Shown: positions 9,337-21,829, counted from the stretch's first letter. The stretch is DNA of 64,000 bases from Pseudofabraea citricarpa (GCA_029641185.1 JAPWGK010000001.1:570501-634500), one strand, 5' to 3'. Numbers and translations are program-made. Notes: generated from the letters alone by a model not told the origin.

Positions 9337-11132
9337 TTACCACCGAAGAAGCTCTCTTTTGACTTCCCACTTCCCATCTATCCCGCCCGGACGAAACACA
9401 AACCCGATCATCTGGGACCTGGGCCCGAGTTCCAGTTCGAACGCTCCATTCTCAGTTGGAGTAGTTATATCTTCAAATGGACTCCATTCATCCTTACTCG
9501 TCATGCCCGAAGTATCGTGGATTCTTTTGTCCTCGTTCGGAAAATCCGCGGTGGGATCCATCCCGTCCTCCTCCAACTCTATGATTCGCGCCGCAACGCT
9601 AGCCAGCAGGCCACAGTTCCACATCCCTTCTCTCCTTGGGGTGGCCTTCTGCAGTAAAGCAAGTGCCCTCCGTCGCAAATGGCGATGGCGGCATTTTGTC
9701 GCTACAAAGTATAACGGTGGAAGGATTCCCATTTCGAATGAGAAATAACGTGAGCGTAAGTACTGTTGGCCGACATCTAGCGTCTCTGGCTTACTGTACA
9801 ACTTCTCTGCGAGCACGACGATCTTTTCGAATGTATCAAAGTGAGCATCGAATGAGCTCTCTTCGAAGCGGAGGCTCGTCTCTACCCAGACCGAGGCGAT
9901 CAATTGCAGTATCCGCATCTCTTCTGCGCCTTCCTTTTCTCGCTTGGTTGTTGATGTTTCGTGCTCGACCATAAAGCGTTCGAATCTTTCGGACCATTGA
10001 TGGATCTTATCACGATGTCTTCGCCGCTCAAGTTCGAGTGCTACTTTTCGTTCTGAGGTATCAGCCACGAGAACAAGTTCTCTGCCTTGTCGGATGATCT
10101 CGAGACTCTCTTTAGTTATATAGTCCAACGAGTATCGGGCTATGAGCAAGCTGGAAAACGTTTCCTTGCTGTTACTTAATGATTCCACCTCGGATGGTGG
10201 TATACTGGGGTGCAAATGGGCCAGTGGCTTGTCGGTAAGCGTCGATTGGAAGCTGAGCCGTTCGAAAATCCGAATGAGGTTGTCTTCTATAGAGAGTGGT
10301 GTGATGACTTTATCCGGAGGCCAATCTCGCCGCCACTTACTCATTATCTGGAGCCCGCTATGAAGATGCAGAACGGCCACGGCGAAGTTACCGCGAAGGA
10401 ACTCAATACATATAAATACGATACAGCATGCTAACGTGATCTCGACTGGATCCGTATTATCTGAGATTCTCTTCCTCAGTGCAGTAATAGCAGCATTATA
10501 TTGAGAAAGTGCAAAACGTCGTCTCGTCTCCAGTTCTATTGAATCCGGTGTCCAGTTGCCCACCATGGCATTACTAATAATCTCCATTTGCTCATGCACA
10601 CTAGCAGCAGCAATCATAGCATGGCGGATGGTATCTTCGTCTTGGCTAACCTGTGGTAACTGGGTTCTCCAAAAGCGCTCGTCGAACCAACCAGAGAGGG
10701 TTGGTGCCGTATACAGCAAGAAGAACTCGAAAGACCTTAGCTCCTGCTTGGATGCATGGTACTCTGTTAGCATCTTGGGCTTTGGCATCGACGAGCCGCT
10801 CTCAAACCATAATGGCTTAGACGTCACTTTGTCATCGGATGCTTTCTTCAAAGGGAGATAGCCATCGCACTTCCGCCCCGTGCTTGTACAACGGTTACAA
10901 CTTGGCTTTCCTTCGTCACATTTGATGCGTCGGACCCTATCACAGATCAGCAGAGCTCCCTCATCCGATATCCTTGGCCCAATGACCACCACAAGCAGGA
11001 CCACAAAACGAGTACTTACTTGCATGTAATACAGCCAGTTCTGACCTTCGGCTTTCCTGTTCTGCCGGTTTTACGGGGGCCGGGTATCTCGCTCTTGGAG
11101 TCTGTATTATTGGCTCCATCACTTGAAGCCAT
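9337..11132 (-). CDS. Zn2Cys6 (C6) transcription factor
   Basis: Exons are 11132-11020 and 10936-9337 (83-nt intron), giving 570 residues. Splicing restores a complete binuclear zinc cluster near residues 34-64: C-I-T-C-K-V-R-R-I-K-C, then C-N-R-C and R-K-C-D-G-Y, with spacing CX2CX6CX6CX2CX6C. The intron falls two bases into the codon after the second cysteine, so any model beginning in the second exon loses the first two zinc ligands. The stretch before the cluster is basic (RKTGRTGKPKVRTG). The rest resembles the fungal transcription factor regulatory domain (FFLLYTAPTLSGWFDERFW, AMIAAASVHEQ). It is nuclear and binds DNA by family. Its targets are unknown; the GH74/GH3 pair lies about 2 kb away, but proximity alone is weak evidence. 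Confidence 0.92.
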
Positions 11133-13036
11133 GATTACTAGTATGGGCTGTCTCCTCCGGCTCAAGCAGTTGTGTGTTCTGTTCCGCGGGCATCCGTCTG
11201 TAAGAGGGAAGCAAGCCCGGCGGGGATCGTGACAATTAAGAATCTGGAAAAACGTGGGGGTTAAAATTGATCAGGGGAGCAGAAGTACCGTACTGTCGGT
11301 CGACCTGGACCCCATATTACCTTTGGGTGTATGCAACCAGCTTATCATTTGAATCATATTAGGTTGACATTTTCAAGGCGACGAGGCATAGAGGCTGAGC
11401 ACTTTTCTCCCTCTGCTCAAGCTTTCTCGCGTCGTCAGATCTACCTTTCTCATGCCTTCTGTCATTGGCCAGTTCGCACTTCGGAACATCGTTATGCCCC
11501 TCTTTATGTCCCGAAGAACCGCGGAGTTTGATTCACGTGATATGGCTCGACTCTAGTGCACACTTAATATGTGCGATGTGATCATAGTCTTTAGCTATAC
11601 GCTATTGAGTAGTTCGTCAATCGAGATTAAAGGCAAAGCTTAGATCGCTTGATCGTGTTTGGGAAAATGAAGATCTGAAGCGAAATCTTTCTTCACTCGT
11701 AAACCTCTCAAGCCATATATTACAGTGAGTTAAGTAGCTTCAAAGTCTGTCTAACGATAATAGAAGAGAAGTAAAGCTAAGTCTAGGGATTTAAATAGAT
11801 CTTGGTTTTTAAAACAGTCATTTGGTTTGTAGCCGATCTTGTCCCTCAACCCTAAGCATGTATCTATATCCTCCTTAAAGCTCCTCTATTTGCTTGGTCT
11901 CTGTGTTAGCCACTCTACAGAGTGGAGTATTATCCATGCTGTTCCATTCTAAAAACAAGCAAATCAAATTTCAGCGGGTATTTACAATCCTAGCGAGCGG
12001 GGAGATAAGAGTTTCTCGTCTGAAGCTAGTCATAAACTCAATCTGGCATCACAATAAGGCATTAGTTACCCCATTTTTCTGCTGTTTCTCTAATGTCTCG
12101 GATTTTTTTGGATCAAAAAACGTGCACTCTAGCGCTCTTCCTCTCTAGTCGTCTTGATTTTATTTCAAGTCTTAGTTCACTAGGATTATGGTTTTTACAT
12201 GTGATCATCATAGTGCTTCCCGTGTCTGTGCTTTCAGCCCTAATCATAATCTCGCAGCATACAAGGGGATAACCAGGGATGTGGGATTAACATGAAAGCT
12301 CTAATATACAATTTTAACTTTGTATGTGTGCAAGATTTCCTTGCTAATAATTAGTGGGTGAAAACTTGATCTCCTGAATGGTTTGGGTTGAGTTTACTCG
12401 ATTGGCTTTAAATCCTGTTAGCAAGCTAACTTGGTCCTCGTGAACGAATTATATACGTCGTGAGCGTGCCTCAATCGGATAGGCACAGATCCGTGTACTT
12501 AATGCTTCCTGCGATCGTGAAGCTTCTTCTTCTGCAATCTACCCTTTAACTTTCTACACAACCCTATGCCCACATAGCTTCAATGTTCTTGCTTTAAAGG
12601 AATACAAAAGTTCGAAGCTCAAAGTTGCGATAGCGAACTCACTTAACGCCACAGTAGTATCATGCTCATCATGTCCTAGCTCTCCAGATTTCATATTTTT
12701 TAAATCCCTTATGACCTGAGCCAAGCTTGGTCCCTCTTATCTCTATTTCTCGCTACTATGTCACACATCACTCGTTGTAAAACTATCAACATATCACCCT
12801 CCTATGAACTTAAACCTTATCTCTTTCTTCTTAATAATTGTAACCTGACAATATCAAATGCTGACTGAATGCCAACAAAATGGGGGTTATAGTGTTTTAA
12901 TTGGCAAGGAAAGGGGCTGTTTTAACGACTGACTTCTTAAAATAAAAAAAGGCAACCAAAAAAACAAAAGTTAAACAGAAGGAACTCCTTGATCAGTAGA
13001 TGAAGAAAAACAGGCGCTTCCAAATTGGAGCAATCA
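11133..13036. other. Long spacer, no gene seen
   Basis: 1.9 kb lies between the start of the Zn2Cys6 gene and the 3' end of the GH74 gene. It is AT-rich, especially 11700-12950, and only short frames without recognisable content occur. The first few hundred bases should hold the regulator's promoter. A decayed mobile element is possible but I found no terminal repeats. Confidence 0.5.
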
Positions 13037-15387
13037 TTAAGGAGTGCCGTAGAATATTCCTCTCCCATTCGTGCCAACAAATACTCTGCCAGCTACTTCC
13101 ATGCTAGCAGCCAAAGTGTTACCATCACTGACCCCAAATCCATAATCTTCATTGCTGATTTTGGTCCACGTAACACCCTTGTCCTCGCTGATAGCCAGAG
13201 AACTGCTGATGCTGTTCGTTGTCAAGAAGCTGTAGATATTCGGATAATCATTGGCGCCAAGACCAAGAGCAATGTCATAAGCAACACTGACACCGCTTAT
13301 CTGAACAAACGAAGCTCCAAGATCGGTTGAATGATACATTCCATTGTTGGTTGTCAGCCAGACGTCCCCTGCAACGGTCGGATGAACCTTAATGCTATTG
13401 GGTGCCGCGGAGAGACTGAAAGTTGCCGAGAAGGTCAAGCCGCCATCACTGGAAACATAAAAGCTTGAGCTATCGGCAGCATAGAAGTATGCCTCATCAA
13501 CCTTATCGGAGGCAATTATGGATCCAGATGCCAATGTGCTCACACTCTGTTGATAACCGTCAACAAAAATATACGCTCCTTCAGAAGCAGTACACCAAAG
13601 GATATTGTTGGCGTCAGCACTGATTGCGACGCTGCCGCCTGCAGTGGCGTTTGAGGAGACCGTCGCAGGTGTCCAGGTAACTGCCCCATCAAAAGAGCGC
13701 GACAGTTGCGAGAACCCATCCGAGGCCAGATTCCCAATCCGTACAATGCTGAATGGCACTTGACCTGCGTAGTCAATATCGCCAGTTGATGAATACGCAT
13801 TATTTAAGAACCATTGATTTGGTGGTGTATCCAAATTCGTATGCACGAATCCACCGATATCACCCAGTGCGGAAATCAGAGGAGCTCCGCCTGGTGGGCA
13901 GATCATCTTGTAAACTAATTCTTCCTCTATGCCATCTGCAAGCGATTCCACAAGAACGTTTGGCCAGCTTTGAAGGTTGTAACCACCATATATCGTTAAT
14001 CCTGTGCCGTATAGCCAGTGATTACTATCGAAAGGGTCGATCTCCAAGGATTCAATCATCCAACCGAGCGTGAGGGTTTGGCCAGATGATCGCGAATTCT
14101 TTATCCATGGTGCAAGATCTGTCTATCAACCTATCAGTTTCTGTTATGAATTAGGCTTGTGAAAATCCCTACATTGTATGTGTAATATTTGTTGTCTCCA
14201 TCCCACAAGGTCGACCAAGTTGCGCCCTGCATTGATGTTAGTGGTCGCTTATTGGGGTTTGGATACACATAGCTTACCGAATCATTACTTCGAAATATTT
14301 GGTTATCTGGATACCATAGATTATCGGAAGCTACCATGATGGTTCCAGGCAATTGAGCATCCACTGCCAAACCACCATATCCAAATGTGTACCCATTGTT
14401 GGCACCCCAAGCTGGAGTAATGTTTGTCCAACTTCCATCAGCAATATCATAACGATATACTGATCCTTCACCTCCATCATAAGGGCCGGCAGTGTTTGAG
14501 AACGACACATACAAAAACTCTTCTGCTGGAGAGAGCTTCATCCGATGAGGGAATACCCCAACCGGTTGGCCAGAAACTGGGGACCATGTTGATCCTGCAT
14601 CGTTGGAGACATAGACAGATTGTGAGCTTGTTGTCGCAACACCAACAAAAATTCTTGAGGTAGCCCCATTGAGTGTGGAAGATGTAGTGTCGAAAACAAC
14701 ATTGAGAACCCCAACGATATTACCACCAGCGACAAAGTCTCCGACCGCTATAAAGCTTGAGACTTTACTCCACGTAACACCACTGTTTGTACTCTTCCAA
14801 AGACCATTCCCGTTGGATGCAGCAAGATAAAGAATACTGTTATTGTTCGGATCGATTGCCAGACGTTCGCCACAGCCTCTACCAGCTTCGTTGCCGCCGA
14901 TTTTGAAAGTCAGCACTGTTTCCGACCAGGTATTTCCATAGTCAGAACTTCGAAGTACTGAACCAGTATTCGGGCTCCATTCGTTTGTGTATAACCCGAC
15001 GACTGCGTAAACATTCGAAGGCGTAACAGGATCCGTAGCTACAGATAAAACGCCCCAATTGTGTCTGACAGAGGTCAGTTATTGCTGTGACTTCAAGATA
15101 GATGCTACTTACCCGTTTGTGTTATCAAGCCAATCAAGAAGTGGTGTCCATTTACCGTCATCATTGATACGATACAGACCTCCAATGTCAGTTCTGGCAT
15201 ATGCAACTCCCTGAGAATTGGGATTGAAGACTATGCCAGGGACAAAGCCTCCTCCGCCACCGATGTGAACATTCTTCCCTGACATGTGTTAGCAATCCCC
15301 TGCAAAAGTTCGCTATCTTTTCCGTTTCTTACATGTGTAAGCCGAGGCCAGGGATATGGCAAGGTAGAAAGCTCCAAGGACCTGCAT
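13037..15387 (-). CDS. Secreted GH74 xyloglucanase
   Basis: Four exons (15387-15333, 15278-15113, 15064-14173, 14122-13037) give 732 residues with introns of 54, 48 and 50 nt, all in phase. Residues 1-17 form a signal peptide (MQVLGAFYLAISLASA). The mature protein opens with the GH74 hallmark WKNVHIGGGGGFVPGI. Both expected catalytic aspartates are present: D49 in ARTDIGG and D459 in LGDIGGF. BNR-type sialidase-like repeats (S.D.G.TW) run throughout, as in the two seven-bladed propellers of the family. It cleaves the beta-1,4-glucan backbone of xyloglucan outside the cell; endo versus reducing-end-specific action cannot be decided by eye. No CBM1 follows the catalytic part; the protein ends GIFYGTP. 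It is transcribed away from the GH3 gene across a shared promoter. Confidence 0.95.
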
Positions 15388-16575
15388 CTTGGAACCTGAA
15401 AATCCAACAGACCAAAATAATCACAGTTTGCAATGGCGCAGTCTGCTCTCAATCTAGAGTTCAATACTTTGTTGCAAAAAAACATAGTTTTCCCATCTCT
15501 ATAAGACAGTTTTAGAGCTCTATACAAATCTTTAGCCCCGGATAAAAAGTTAAGGCTTCGCCAGCTTCTGCTCCGCTATGACTTCTTGACGGCCACTTTA
15601 ATTAATTACATTTCCGTCACGAGGGCTTTGAAAAAGAGGGGGGTTTCATTTTATTCAATTTGCATTCAGCACTTGACAGACAGTCCGGTTGCAACCAAGT
15701 GACGCATCAAGCTCTTGCAAAATGATCATATCAAAAGGATGTAACTGAAGAGCAGTGCTAAATGCTCAAGCCAATCAGCAGGTGAATTGCGAATACGAAT
15801 CCGAGGGTACGAGCTAAGCGACGTCCACTTCATGGGGTAAAGGGGTTGATTGCGGAGTTCTCTGCGGAGAAGTCGGACGTTGAGTGGACGAAAACCTGCT
15901 CTTCTCCAGGGTGCTTGGTATCTTGCACATAGTAGCCTTTGACTTGGGATCGGAAGGAGCCTAAATCGTCAGATCAGGTACATTCCGGCATGGCTACCTC
16001 CATATTCGGCATAGATACCCAGACAAGTCACGTCCCCACGCGGCCCCAACCTCATTCTGGGGCCCCGTGATGCGGGTTCCCATTCTCCACCTCCTGATAC
16101 ATACGTACCTAGAAGCAGGTACATTACAAACTCTCGCCTTGTTCTCCCCCGAGTTTGAGGATGACAAGGGAACCCCGCACATCTTGTTGTGGCTAGTCCT
16201 GCTGCCCAGATCAGATCTATACCCAGACTTATTTCTGAGATTAATGGAGATCATTGAACTATGGAAAGAGCTCCTCGCTAACCAATAAATGGCCCTTGAT
16301 TATAATCCTCTCGTACTATCAGACGGATGATCTACAGAAGCACGCAAGACTTCAAAGCTCTTGATATTAAAATTACACCGGACCATACTAGAAGTCCGCA
16401 AGCCGTCTGAGGGGAAGCTCTCAGGATTATACCGAGGACGCGAAGTATCGTGTCTCAATCGACCGAGAGGATGAATATCTAATTTGGCACAATAATAAGT
16501 AGGCAAGGCTACCTCTGCAAATCACGCTCCAGCATCGCCTGAGTCTTGTGATCTCTAATTTGCACGCCATTCGAC
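15388..16575. promoter_or_regulatory. Divergent promoter of the GH74 and GH3 genes with XlnR- and CreA-like sites
   Basis: This 1188-bp spacer separates the two start codons. A GGCTAAA site, the XlnR/Xyr1 consensus, lies on the minus strand at 15531-15537, about 145 bp before the GH74 start. GGCTAG, also fitting GGCTAR, lies on the plus strand at 16191-16196. CreA-type SYGGRG sites occur at 16057-16062 (CTGGGG, plus) and 16034-16039 (GTGGGG, minus). Such short motifs also arise by chance, so function is an inference from the neighbouring genes. Confidence 0.45.
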
Positions 16576-18938
16576 ATGTTCTTCAACTTTGTTTCCGCAC
16601 AAGGGGCCCTCGTGTCCTTGACTGTGCTTCTGCAAGCGGGTGCTGTTATCGGTTCCCCTGCTCTTCTCCAGAGTAGACAGTACTCCAATGGCACAAACAC
16701 AACTGTTGTTGACATAGAGAGCATCCTTTCTCAGATGACATTCCTTGAAAAACTGGCTCAAACAAGAAATGTCGGTGGAATTTTCGGTACCAATGTTACC
16801 TACGATCCTTCTTCAATCGAATCCTTCAACAACGGAAACGGTGGTGGTTCAATTTGTAAGTTCACGACATTTGTCAGGATCCAAAAGCATTCTAACCCAT
16901 GCCAGCATTCGGAACCTATCAAAACTCTGCCCCGTTGGCGGCAGCTGAGATGGCTAAGATCATCACTGCCGACCAAAGCGGAAATCGTTTTGGTATCCCA
17001 TTAATCAATGTAGCTGACTCGGTTAACGGTGTGACGTTACTCAACACTACTCTGTTTCCTGCAACGTTAAGCATGGGTCAATCTTGGAACATTGATTTGT
17101 ATTCTGAGGTTGTCGATGCTATATCAAAAGAGAATCGTGCCGTTGGGGTTCACTGGGTGCTGAGCCCAGATCTTGATCTTGCCCGAGAGCCTAGGTTTGG
17201 ACGTGTTGGTGAGACGTATGGAGAAGATGGCTACCTTGTCGGTCGCTTCGGTGTTGCATATGTCAAGAGCATGCAAGCCGAGGACGATAACGGCTTTGTT
17301 CGCGTAGCAACTACCGTCAAGCACTGGATTTTCGGCAGCTGTCTCGCTGGCGTCAACCAGGCACCAATATGGGGCGGCATAAACGAGTTCTACAACACTT
17401 ACCTGACGCCCTATCTCCCCGTTCTCAAAGAAGCTAATCCTTTGAGTGTCATGCCATCTTACTCCACATATGACAGTGTTCCAATGACGACAAATACGAA
17501 ATACACAAAGGAACTTCTTCGAGATGTCCTCGGATTTGATGGTGTCATAATTTCAGATTATGCAGCTATCACGCAACTTTTCACCCGCCAAAAGACTACC
17601 AAAGATCTTGCTACTGCTGGACTCAAATCGCTCTTAACGACAATAGATCACGAACTTGGTCCGCCACAAGCATCTGGTTTCCAAGCATTAGAAGCACTTG
17701 AATCGGATCCGGCAGTCCAGGAAGCTGTTACTGAAGCAGCTAGAAAGATGCTCACCTTAAAATATAAGACAAAGACTTTCGAGCAACCTGTTCCTGATCT
17801 GAGCAAATTAAACTCAACGCTCCGGACTCCAGAGCATGTGGCAAAGAACCTCGAAATCTCGCGCGAGTCTATTGTCCTACTCAAGAATGAAGGGATCCTT
17901 CCTCTAGATCCTTCCCTCCTATCAAAAGTCGCCGTCATCGGACCACTGGCAGACATAATCAACCCTGGGTCTTATGCGGCAAGTGATTACAAGACAGGAA
18001 CTACTACTTTGAAAGGCATCCAGAAGATATCTTCAGATGTCACTTTCTCCCGCGGTTGTTATCGGAACAACGATACAGATTTTGAGAGTCAGAAAGCGGA
18101 AGCAGTTGCTGCAGCCCAAAGCGCCTCGCTAGCCGTTGTTGTGCTTGGATCAGTCTCATCAAGTATTGATTCCAATATTGAGGACCGTACAGATGGCGAA
18201 GGTTACGACCACGCCAGCCTAGAATTTCCGGGCGTCCAACCTCAGCTTCTCCAAGCAATCATCGAGACCGGGACTCCCGTCGTGTTAGTCGTCAGCGGTG
18301 GTCAGGTCTTCACAATGGAGTATGCAGTCGAGAATGCCAACGCCATTATCCATGCCTTCTTACAAGGCGAGGTGACGGGCGATGCGCTTGCCGAGATCCT
18401 CACAGGCGAGACGAACCCCAGTGGTCGCTTAACTGTTTCGATCCCTCGATTCGAAGCCGCCATCCCAGCATACTATAACTGGCAACCGACCGAGAGAAAA
18501 GAACTGAACTCTGTTACTACCGACTATCAGTTTCCGCTCATCAACAAGACGGCTCGTTATCCATTCGGATTTGGGTTAGGCTATACTACCTTCGCTGTTG
18601 CCGATATTGCCGTTTCTGATGGAGCATCTACTACAGGCTCTATTAGTATCAGTGCTACAGTTGCTAATACAGGTGTAGTGCAAGGAAAAGAGGTCCTTCA
18701 GGTCTACTTTGGACAGTTTGCACCTGAAATTGAACGTCCATACAAGAATTTGATCCGGTTCGCCAAGGTTGATCTTGCAGCTGGGGAAAGTCAGCAGATT
18801 TCGTTTGATTTGCCTGTGGAGGAACTAGGATATTATGTTAATGGTGTCAAAAAGGTTGATGCGGATGAGTATACCTTCTGGGTTGGAACCAGTTCAGCCG
18901 ATGCAGATTTGACAGCAGTTACTGTTACTGTGAACTAA
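16576..18938 (+). CDS. Secreted GH3 beta-glucosidase family protein
   Basis: Exons 16576-16855 and 16906-18938 (50-nt intron) give 770 residues. A hydrophobic N-terminus (about residues 1-26) is a likely signal peptide, and NGT/NTT glycosylation sites follow. The (beta/alpha)8 domain shows RFGIPLINVADSVNG, ARE-P-RFGR-x-GE, KHW (residues 232-234) and the nucleophile D311 in GVIISDY. The alpha/beta sandwich domain contains ESIVLLKNEGILPL and the exposed loop with EDRTDGEGYDHASLEFPG. The C-terminus is a fibronectin III-like domain (YPFGFGLGYTTF, then GKEVLQVYFG). GH3 enzymes remove terminal beta-linked glucose or xylose; with GH74 next door, glucose release from xyloglucan oligomers is a reasonable inference, but beta-xylosidase activity is not excluded. 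Confidence 0.93.
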
Positions 18939-20562
18939 GAGTTTCTAAGGGATATATGACTGGATGGACTCGAAACGAGTTTGGTTATCAAAGGCTGTAA
19001 TCGTAGGAAGACTTAACTGGTGAAATCAAGTAATACAGAAGAAGTTCAGCGGTGCCAGTCACCATCCTTTGATTCGACTCTGACTATCCTCTAGGCATGA
19101 CAACAGCGGCTACACTGGCAACAGAAGTGATATTGATAACAGCATTGAAAGAGAAGAAAGAAAAAAACGGGAATACACGGCGCCGACCGTGAAACCACCC
19201 TTTAATTTGACTCTGACCGTCCTGTAGGAATGACAACAGCAGCTACACTGGCAGCAAGAGTGATATCGACAATAGCATTAAAAGAGAAGAGAGAAAAGAA
19301 ACGGGAACACATGGCGCCGGCCGTGAAACCAGCCGCCATGCTGGCAACAAGAGCGATATTAACAAAGTTTTTATTTTGTTTAGAGAAATTAGTATCTACT
19401 TGGTGTTTAAGATACAAATTTCACCTGGACTATCATCATCTTTCTTATTTTTCACTCTCTCTTTTCCGCGCATAATTTGCCTACCTTATCGAGGTCTTTT
19501 GAAACGTAAGACAAATTAAGCGACCTGTGGATTTTACTGCACACTGTGGCTGTCGAATGGTCTTATCTATTATCAAAGGCTCTAATTAACTTGAAGCAGA
19601 ATGAAAAACCCCTGATTTTGCGACAACCTGGGATTATTATTCAGTGGTTCTCAGTTGCTCTGGTTCAAGACAGCTAGGTATGTAGACATAGCCTTGCGGT
19701 TGTATTTTATGTGACCTTTGTCAATGCTAGGAGGCTCTCGTTGTCAGAGTAGACATAAGATATCCTTTAATATCTACTAGTATTTGTAATCGAAGTTAAA
19801 TCCACATTAAATAACATTGGCTCTAGAGCACGCATCAAATAAATCCAAATATATGCACCGATTTAAGCGACGACAGAACCAACACAAACACGAGATATAG
19901 GAGGAGAGGTAAATGAACACCAAAAAAAGACTTAACCCAGAATAGAATCGTTTATACCCATAGGTAGGTAACTGATGCCATCAACTTAAAAACCAAGATT
20001 TATCTACCCCACAAGATCACCAAAGACAGATCAAGAAACCCTTCCTGGCAAACCATTACTCCTATAGATCGCAAAGTGCCTATTTCCTGGCTTTCTCTAA
20101 TCCCTCCCTATCTCTCTGTACTGACATGCACCTCCCAACAAGAACCCATACACAAGCCTTATCCCCCCCAACCCAGACAAGGACCAAAGGCCAAAAAAAA
20201 AGCCATGTTTCGGATAAGTACCTACCTACCGATGCAAGTAAGCCGATAAAAGGCTTAGCGCTCTTCAAGACCTCAGACCAAAGCAAACGAAAGCCAACCA
20301 ATGATATTTTTTTTTTCGTAAAAAGAAAATATAGCTACAAAGCACGCCGTCTAGGTACGTACCAATCAAAAAAGAACATGGCAGACGAAACAGAGACAGA
20401 GAGCAGGGGTACGGGGTGCTGCAAACAGATACAAAACCCCTCCATCCTCTCAACCTACCTACCAACCTAAGAAATCCCACGAGACGATTAAGCAAGAACA
20501 GCGAGAGAAAACAGAATCTATCCTCTGTCTGTACAATTCGCAAGCCATCTCATCCATCCAGC
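18939..20562. other. Gene-poor spacer with a tandem duplication
   Basis: 1.6 kb lies between the GH3 stop and the C2H2 gene. The left part holds the 133-bp duplication listed separately. The rest is AT-rich, then pyrimidine/purine-biased from about 20080, and should include the C2H2 promoter. No convincing frame was found. Confidence 0.5.
19068..19333. repeat. Two diverged 133-bp direct repeats plus a third fragment
   Basis: Copy 1 is 19068-19200 and copy 2 starts at 19201 with the same period. Both contain TGACAACAGC followed by GCTACACTGGCA, an AAAGAGAAG purine stretch and GGCGCCG-CCGTGAAACCA. A third fragment repeats only the CTGGCAACAAGAG core at 19341-19366. Copy 2 keeps a short open frame from an ATG at 19230, while copy 1 has the equivalent ATG at 19097 but soon stops. 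The copies differ by scattered point changes, so the duplication is not recent. Confidence 0.8.
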
Positions 20563-21212
20563 ATGGCCCCCCAGATCCGATGCACATGCAGCAAGCTATG
20601 CAAGAACCAAGCAGCTCTAGCTCAGCACATGCGAGATTCTCCACGGCATCAGGGTATATCTGTAAGTAATAGCTCTGTAATTGTAATCCAAACCCAAACC
20701 CAAACCTCAAACTCCCAATCCCGAATTTCAGTAACTAAGAGAAAATACTAATTCAATCACAGACCACGCCAACAGGCACGAGTATGAGCACGAATATGAG
20801 TAACCAGAACCAGAGTCAAGAAACGGCAACTCCATCATCGCTATCCCTATGGCCATCGCCACTGCCATCATCATCGCCATCGTCATGGTCATCGCCATGG
20901 CCCTCAGTCTCAGTCTCAGTTCTGCTCACGCTATCGAAAGTCCTCACGATTGCGTCGGAAGAACCAAGCACCATCACAAGCACCATCACAAACACAAGCA
21001 CAAGGACCAACAATCCACGCTCCATCATTCCTCATTCAGCACAAGCTAGGTACAAAAGCGAAGACGAAGATGACGACGAAGATGAAGATGAAGATGAAGA
21101 CGAAGACACTACACCACCGAGCAAGAGACAAAAGGTAGAAAAGAAGGAGAAGAGCACACGAGGAGGCATCCTCACTGTCCGGCACTGCCACTACCGCTAC
21201 CACCAAGAGTAG
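20563..21212 (+). CDS. Small protein with one C2H2-like zinc finger and an acidic low-complexity tail
   Basis: Exon 1 (20563-20661) encodes MAPQIRCTCSKLC followed by KNQAALAQHMRDSPRH, a fungal single C2H2 finger of the ALxxHxxDSxxH kind. A GTAAGT donor at 20662 and an acceptor ending 20762 (AATCACAG, 101-nt intron) lead in phase to exon 2, which is Ser/Thr-rich, then has about 20 alternating Asp/Glu residues and a basic stretch (PPSKRQKVEKKEK) that looks like a nuclear localisation signal. The frame ends at 21212. A different frame stays open from about 21165 to a stop at 21340-21342 and reads as a Ser/Thr-rich tail (SGTATTATTKSSTS...), so a further intron or a frameshift near 21140-21165 could give a longer C-terminus. 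Function is not recognised; nuclear nucleic-acid binding is plausible. Confidence 0.6.
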
Positions 21213-21566
21213 CACCAGCAGCAGCACCAGCACCAGCACTAGCACCAGCAGCAGCAGCAATACAACCCCCAACATGACGATATCAGATACCGACTCTGGA
21301 GTATATGCAACCAAGGATGCGGGTGGTGCGGGAGATGTATAGAGAATTGGGGGGGGGGGGTATGGTGTTGAGATAACATCTTCTCTTTTCTTTTCTTCTT
21401 GCTTTCTATCTCTCTCCTATGAGATGGTCCTGTAATTTTAACAACGAGACGAGGAGACGAGGAACAAGGATAGGCAGAGTAGTACTTAGGTACATCAAGG
21501 CCCAAGACAACCAAAAACCAGGCCACAAGGAAAGGAAAGCAAAGGCAAAAAAAGAGAGTTTACGAC

Positions 21567-21594
21567 GACCGACCGACCGACCGACCGACCGACC
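21567..21594. repeat. (GACC)7 microsatellite
   Basis: Seven perfect GACC tetramers in a row, outside any gene. Confidence 0.9.
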
Positions 21595-21829
21595 GGCAGT
21601 TTCACTTGATTTCTCATCTCAATCTCGCTGCCCGTCCCAGACTCCCAGACTCCCAGACTTCCAGACTCCCAGGTACCAGGTAGCAGGTTTCAAGTTCCAA
21701 TTCATTCGTTCATTCGTTGCTTGACAGAGATCACGTGCAGCATACGGAGGTACCAAACCACCACATATCCATCAGCCATGTCCATCAGCCATAGCCATAG
21801 CCATAGCCACAGCCACAGAAGGAAGAATC

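Noticed and set aside
10937..11025. Start of the Zn2Cys6 protein at the ATG at 11025 (MQVSTRFVV)
   Set aside because: These residues are intron read-through; splicing gives the complete six-cysteine cluster instead.
11133..13036. A decayed transposon in the AT-rich spacer
   Set aside because: No terminal repeats, target-site duplication or transposase-like frame could be found by eye.
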